Translations under genes and position numbers: made by a program
The notes under the pieces: generated by a model
The model's input: the letters and a program-made list of their open reading frames with translations, nothing else
Database searches by the model: none
What the model was told of the DNA's origin: nothing
Shown: positions 6,303-9,527 of the stretch, one piece after another
Layout: each line of letters opens with the position of its first letter
How positions within the stretch are numbered: position 1 is the stretch's first letter
From: Candidatus Njordarchaeota archaeon
Lineage (GTDB): Archaea; Asgardarchaeota; Njordarchaeia; Njordarchaeales; Njordarchaeaceae
NCBI GenBank assembly: GCA_029856615.1
Contig: JAHKLF010000044.1
Location: 1-9,527, forward strand
Length of the DNA stretch: 9,527 bases
Reading direction: 5' to 3'

Positions 6303-7085
6303 ATGTCATCATTATATGACGTAAGAGTGAAAATCGTAGGAACGAAAGATGTTTCGCTTGTAGACGTGATTGGTTATCCATCTTACACTATTTGGTTTCC
6401 ATACTGTAATTTTAGGTGTCCTTGGTGTCAAAACTGGCCAGTTGTTGAGGGCCGGAATATAAAAATTCTGCGGATACGGGAGTTAATGAACATGATTAAA
6501 GAATCTGCGAGTATTATTGAGTATGTTCATGTGACTGGAGGAGAGCCGACGCTTCAACCTAATGCTCTGCGAGCACTATTTAAGGTAATTCACGAAGATC
6601 TCAATCTTAAGAACTCTTTGAATACTAATGGGTTTAGTTGGCTAGTTGTGAAAAATCTTGTTAATGACGACTTAATAGACCATATAGCAATGGATATTAA
6701 GGCTCCATTAAGCGACCCTAAACTATATTCACTAGTAACGGGAGTACCGCAAGGGATAAACATCGTAGAAAATGTTGAAAAAACCTTGAAATTAGTTCTA
6801 GATAGGCTTGAGTTCGTAGAATTACGGACAACTTTTGTTCCTCCGCTTAATGTAAGAGATCTCGTAAAGATTGCTTTAGAATTAAAAGAAATGGGCTGTA
6901 ATAAGCATTGCTATTATATTATACAGCAATTTATTCCGAACGAGAATGCTCCAGATCCTCGTTATAGGTCAGGAAGAATAGTACCTATCAACGAATTATT
7001 AGAAATTGCTAAGATAGTTAAGAGGGAAAGTGGTTTGGGAAATATTTATATTAGATCAATGGAAGAAGGGGTTACTACTGTTTAA
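6303..7085 (+). CDS. Radical SAM protein, anaerobic ribonucleotide reductase activase-like
   Basis: 260 residues from ATG 6303. The radical SAM cluster motif CNFRCPWC (Cys35, Cys39, Cys42) binds a 4Fe-4S cluster that cleaves S-adenosylmethionine. VTGGEPTLQ (77-85) is the SAM-contacting GGE(P) motif, and LNTNG (106-110) and DIKAP (131-135) follow as in activases. The architecture IGYPSYTIWFPYCNFRCPWCQNW is typical of the archaeal family often annotated as an NrdG-like activating enzyme, which installs a glycyl radical on a partner. No NrdD or other glycyl-radical enzyme is in the window, so the partner is unproven. An ATG at 6228 would add 25 residues and overlap the upstream gene. The 6303 start has GTGG just upstream (6294-6297) and fits the family length. 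The 3' end overlaps the convergent GTPase gene by 11 bases. Confidence 0.82.
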   Translation: MSSLYDVRVKIVGTKDVSLVDVIGYPSYTIWFPYCNFRCPWCQNWPVVEGRNIKILRIRELMNMIKESASIIEYVHVTGGEPTLQPNALRALFKVIHEDLNLKNSLNTNGFSWLVVKNLVNDDLIDHIAMDIKAPLSDPKLYSLVTGVPQGINIVENVEKTLKLVLDRLEFVELRTTFVPPLNVRDLVKIALELKEMGCNKHCYYIIQQFIPNENAPDPRYRSGRIVPINELLEIAKIVKRESGLGNIYIRSMEEGVTTV

Positions 7086-7554
7086 GATATTTTTCTATAT
7101 CAATAAATAACTCTTTGACATTTTCGCCCGTTAAGGCAGATGTTTCTATATATTTTACAACATTAATCTTGATCTTTGATAGTATCCTCTCTATAGTCTC
7201 GTGATCAATTTTTCGTGAAAGATCTTTTTTGTTGCCAACTAATACAGCCTTGGCCTTATTACCCGCTACAGAATAGACTATTTCGGACCACTTAATTATG
7301 CTTTCTAGGGTTTTTGGTCGTGATAAATCGAAAACTAACACGTATAGGTCGGCACCCTTTAGGTAGGGGTTTAGAACTGGAAAGAATTTCTTTTGTCCGC
7401 TTAAATCCCACGCAATAATCCTTTTACCCTGTACCTCAATATTATGTAACTCAATGCCGATAGTCGGTTTATTTGGGATTTCTCGACCTAGGTACTTCAT
7501 TATTAAAGAGGTTTTCCCCACAGCATTATCTCCGATAAGGACTATCTTGCTCAT
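7075..7554 (-). CDS. Ras/Rab-like small GTPase
   Basis: A 159-residue stand-alone GTPase. All five G motifs are visible: P-loop GDNAVGKTS (8-16), switch I Thr31 in KPTIGIE, WDLSGQ (49-54) with Gln54 in the catalytic position, GNKKDL (107-112) for guanine specificity, and ETSAL (137-141). The switch II DLSGQ, instead of Rab-type DTAGQ, approaches the DxxGQ form of Arf-like and other prokaryotic GTPases. There is no C-terminal Cys for lipidation, so any membrane recruitment would need a partner. No Roadblock/MglB-type regulator is encoded nearby. The start ATG has GGGAA six bases upstream. It is divergent from the SPOUT gene and convergent, with 11 bases of overlap, with the radical SAM gene. 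Such GTPases occur in several archaeal phyla; the cellular role is unknown. Confidence 0.9.
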   Translation of the reverse strand: MSKIVLIGDNAVGKTSLIMKYLGREIPNKPTIGIELHNIEVQGKRIIAWDLSGQKKFFPVLNPYLKGADLYVLVFDLSRPKTLESIIKWSEIVYSVAGNKAKAVLVGNKKDLSRKIDHETIERILSKIKINVVKYIETSALTGENVKELFIDIEKYLKQ

Positions 7555-7686
7555 AAATATTTCCCTTTTTGGATTTTTTGAGAACAGCTTTCTCTCGAAA
7601 TAATCTCACATACTTATTAGTATTCTTCAATTTGAATATTATGGAGGTCTTCAAGTAATATTATCTGATGTAAAGCATGTGGAGAA

Positions 7687-8523
7687 GTGAGAGAAGTTAC
7701 TGGGGTGCTGATCAATTTGGGTGCTCAGATAAAACTCATAGCGATACCTTCCACGTTTACTGCGGATGAAAAAAATTTAATGCTTAGAACCTATAAAATA
7801 GGCTTAATTGCCAGAGCATGCGCAACATTTAGTATAACAGATATAGGGATATATTATGACCCAGACCCATATTTTGATTCTCATGGTCTAGGCAGATTTA
7901 TCGTCAAGATTTTGAAATACATAAATACGCCTCCTTATCTCAGGAAAATCGCTTTTGAAATAGATGAATCTCTGCGTTATATTGGTGTTACAGAACCGCT
8001 TAAAGCTCCTCATCATTTAGACAAGGAGTATCCAGTCCCATACCGATACATGTATCTCAAAAGAGATCTGGGAGAAACTGTAATTCTAACGGACGGAGAA
8101 AGGAAAATAAAGGTCGTTAAAAACGAATTCTTTAAGCCGAAGGAAAAAATTTTTGTGGTTGATTTAGAGAGGGGGGAGATCGTTGATAAGAGAACTTTGC
8201 CTCTTTACTATGGCTATGATGTCTTCTACTTTAATAAAGGTCTTAGAGTACTATTAGAGCGGTTAAGAAAACGGGGTTTCATAATTATCGGGACTTCGAG
8301 GTATGGTGAGGATGTGAGAGAGATTGAAATAAAAAAACATGAAAAAGTTGCGGTTATCTTTGGATCTCCATTTAGAGGATTGCGAGAAATGTTAGGGAAG
8401 GATTATGCTAATTATTTTGATTATTATATAAACTTAGTACCCAATCAAACAGTTAAAACAATTAGAACTGAGGAGGCTCTTTTCTATGCATTAGGGATTC
8501 TCAGATATCTAAATGTTCTATAG
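7687..8523 (+). CDS. SPOUT-superfamily RNA methyltransferase, MTH1/COG2106 type
   Basis: 278 residues. The N-terminal block IKLIAIPSTFTADEKNLM, then RTYKIGLIARACATF (34-48) and DIGIYYD, matches the first half of this family. TPPYLRK (81-87) and LKAPHH (105-110) follow. Residues about 115-180 look like the OB-fold insert (TVILTDG, FVVDLERGEIVD). The C-terminal knot that binds S-adenosylmethionine is VAVIFGSPFRGL (221-232), YYINLVPNQTVKTIRTEEAL (246-265). Family members are predicted RNA methyltransferases, some related to eukaryotic SPOUT1; the target base here is unknown. In many archaea the gene sits just before ribosomal protein L3, but no ribosomal genes are here. GTG 7687 is the first start after TGA 7666; GGAG at 7681 is too close for a normal ribosome site. 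The alternatives GTG 7705 and TTG 7714 would shorten it by 6 or 9 residues. Confidence 0.88.
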   Translation: MREVTGVLINLGAQIKLIAIPSTFTADEKNLMLRTYKIGLIARACATFSITDIGIYYDPDPYFDSHGLGRFIVKILKYINTPPYLRKIAFEIDESLRYIGVTEPLKAPHHLDKEYPVPYRYMYLKRDLGETVILTDGERKIKVVKNEFFKPKEKIFVVDLERGEIVDKRTLPLYYGYDVFYFNKGLRVLLERLRKRGFIIIGTSRYGEDVREIEIKKHEKVAVIFGSPFRGLREMLGKDYANYFDYYINLVPNQTVKTIRTEEALFYALGILRYLNVL

Positions 8524-8581
8524 TGCAAATGTTAATAAAGAGAATTGCAAGGTTCATTAGAGGATAGATAAATTGGTGTCT

Positions 8582-9112
8582 TTATTCCCAAGTATTAGCG
8601 AGATCCACAGCAGCTTTAAGTAGCGGTGGTACGATAAAATCGATGTTTCTTCCCTCTCTTTCGGCTTCTTTAACCTGCGCTTCTATTATTTTCCTTATCT
8701 CTTCATCCATAATGGCCAAGAAGAACAGAAAATGTCTCATTAATGGTAATGCTATTTCGCGTCTCACGAATGATTTATCCTCGAGGATTTCTGGATTATC
8801 ATTAACCAAGGTTTGATATTTCCGCAGGAATAGAATTGTAGCTTTGACTTCTTCGACGGGTGGAAATGCCGCCATAGCATTGATAATCTTTTCTGCATCT
8901 TCTGTATCCAAGAATTCTTCAGAAATTATTTTTGTTTCGAGCAAGGTTGATGCCAACTTTTTACCATATGTTGATTTATTATTGATAATTTCGCGCCAGA
9001 GTTTCTTTTGCGTTGATATATATCTGAATCTTAAAAAGAGCCATACGAAGAGGGGAACCATTATCAAGCTGTAAAAAAGTATTTCACTAAGAGTTATTTG
9101 AATTGGAAACAC
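8582..9112 (-). CDS. Conserved-looking single-pass membrane protein of unknown function
   Basis: I do not recognise a family. The 176-residue product starts with a membrane span (about residues 9-29, SEILFYSLIMVPLFVWLFLRF) followed by positive charges (RFRYISTQKK), which by the positive-inside rule puts the rest in the cytoplasm. The remainder is predicted mostly helical and highly charged: an acidic patch EEFLDTEDAEKI (about 65-76), a short hydrophobic helix (121-137), then DEEIRKIIEAQVKEAEREGR, which could form a coiled coil. The start is GTG at 9112; no ATG gives a complete membrane span. A TATA-like box lies at 9163-9174. It converges on the SPOUT gene, with 58 bases between stops. Codon use and composition resemble the neighbours, so I think it is a real gene. 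Confidence 0.75.
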   Translation of the reverse strand: MFPIQITLSEILFYSLIMVPLFVWLFLRFRYISTQKKLWREIINNKSTYGKKLASTLLETKIISEEFLDTEDAEKIINAMAAFPPVEEVKATILFLRKYQTLVNDNPEILEDKSFVRREIALPLMRHFLFFLAIMDEEIRKIIEAQVKEAEREGRNIDFIVPPLLKAAVDLANTWE

Positions 9113-9162
9113 CCCTAAGCTTTCCTATGACTTGTAAATCCGATTTGTAACTAAGAATCAAC

Positions 9163-9174
9163 GGCTATAAAAAT
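9163..9174 (-). promoter_or_regulatory. TATA-like box for the membrane-protein gene
   Basis: The minus strand reads CATTTTTATAGC, about 50 bases before the GTG at 9112, predicting a leader of roughly 25-30 bases. Confidence 0.4.
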
Positions 9175-9439
9175 GTTTTGAGTTTCTATGAAAATTGATC
9201 ATTGTACATTACCAGTAGCAATTCTAGAGCTGTGAAATTATTATTTAGTTATGAGTTATCATATGCGTAGAAGATCATTTGTATCTTAGGTGAATTAAAA
9301 ATGGCAGTATTGAATGCGTGAATAAAAGGTGTGAATTTTCTCTGTACGTGATACTCATGAGAATAATTTATCTTATAGGAATGTAAGAGATGGTATAGAA
9401 TTCTAATAGGAATCAAGTTTACTTGTATCTTTGCGTGTT

Positions 9440-9446
9440 AAAAAAA
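9440..9446 (-). terminator. T7 tract after a partial gene
   Basis: Seven consecutive T on the minus strand directly follow the TAA at 9447-9449. Oligo-T tracts act as archaeal terminators, and the tight placement supports the partial gene upstream of it. Confidence 0.45.
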
Positions 9447-9527
9447 TTAATAATTACTTTCTCTGCCAGCGGTTAAGACATAATATCTCCTTAATATTTT
9501 ATATATTTCATCCACTAATCTGGATAC
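9447..9527 (-). CDS. C-terminal fragment of an unidentified protein
   Basis: Reading in from the right edge on the minus strand gives 26 open codons ending in TAA (9447-9449). The peptide has an amphipathic helix-like pattern (LVDEIYKILRRYYVL) and ends GRESNY. A T7 tract immediately follows the stop, as expected at a gene end. A 26-codon open frame is not rare by chance, so the call rests on composition and the terminator. The family cannot be told. Confidence 0.4.
   Translation of the reverse strand, partial: VSRLVDEIYKILRRYYVLTAGRESNY

Larger units (their letters stand above)
9113..9446. other. Intergenic stretch without a convincing gene
   Basis: Only short ORFs occur here, for example ATG 9188 with 15 codons (MKIDHCTLPVAILEL) and GTG 9349 with 12. 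None has a good ribosome site or a recognisable motif. Small palindromic bits (CTCATGAG near 9354; CAAGT-TT-ACTTG near 9414) are too short to mean much. No tRNA, C/D-box RNA or repeat array is visible. It holds the promoter of the gene ending at 9112 and the 3' flank of the gene entering from the right. Confidence 0.5.

Noticed and set aside
7641..7658. GGAGGT at 7643-7648 as the ribosome site of the SPOUT gene
   Set aside because: No start codon follows at a usable distance in the SPOUT frame, which is closed by TGA at 7666. ATG 7641 opens only five codons.
8524..8549. TGCAA/TTGCA inverted repeat as a terminator hairpin after the SPOUT gene
   Set aside because: Five-base arms with a 16-base loop and no following T tract; too weak.

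Overview
The window looks like a piece of a thermophilic (probably TACK-type) archaeal chromosome. The evidence is a VapBC-like AbrB/PIN pair, an ADP-forming acetyl-CoA synthetase alpha subunit, an archaeal SPOUT RNA methyltransferase of the MTH1 family, a Ras-like small GTPase, TATA-like boxes and oligo-T stretches at gene ends, AT-rich sequence, and frequent GTG/TTG starts. No rRNA, tRNA or other lineage marker is present, so the phylum cannot be fixed. The bacterial-type (class I) GAPDH is atypical for hyperthermophilic archaea.

Layout. 1-508 (minus): a type II toxin-antitoxin-like pair, an AbrB-fold antitoxin followed by a PIN-domain toxin cut by the window edge. 509-818: a gap with two short inverted repeats, a possible 41-residue small ORF and a promoter. 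819-2723 (plus): a large surface protein with a signal peptide, a propeller of about eight blades, a calcium-binding linker and a C-terminal membrane anchor. It converges on GAPDH (2771-3796, minus). 4063-4807 (plus): a PAP2-family membrane phosphatase/transferase gene broken by three single-base frameshifts although its promoter and ribosome-binding site look intact. 4849-7085 (plus): acetyl-CoA synthetase alpha subunit, then a radical SAM activase-like protein. 7075-7554 (minus): a small GTPase whose 3' end overlaps the radical SAM gene by 11 bases. 7687-8523 (plus): SPOUT methyltransferase. 8582-9112 (minus): an unrecognised single-pass membrane protein. 9113-9446: a gap with no convincing gene. 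9447-9527 (minus): the likely last 26 codons of another gene, followed by a T7 tract.

The genes do not form one pathway. GAPDH and the ADP-forming acetyl-CoA synthetase both fit fermentative or peptidolytic/glycolytic energy metabolism, with the synthetase making ATP from acyl-CoA. The radical SAM protein suggests anaerobiosis. I see no mobile element, CRISPR array or defence island. I found no clearly new multi-gene system. The best leads are the multiply frameshifted PAP2 gene, the hybrid FG-GAP/PQQ propeller surface protein, the class I GAPDH and the small ORF at 651-776.
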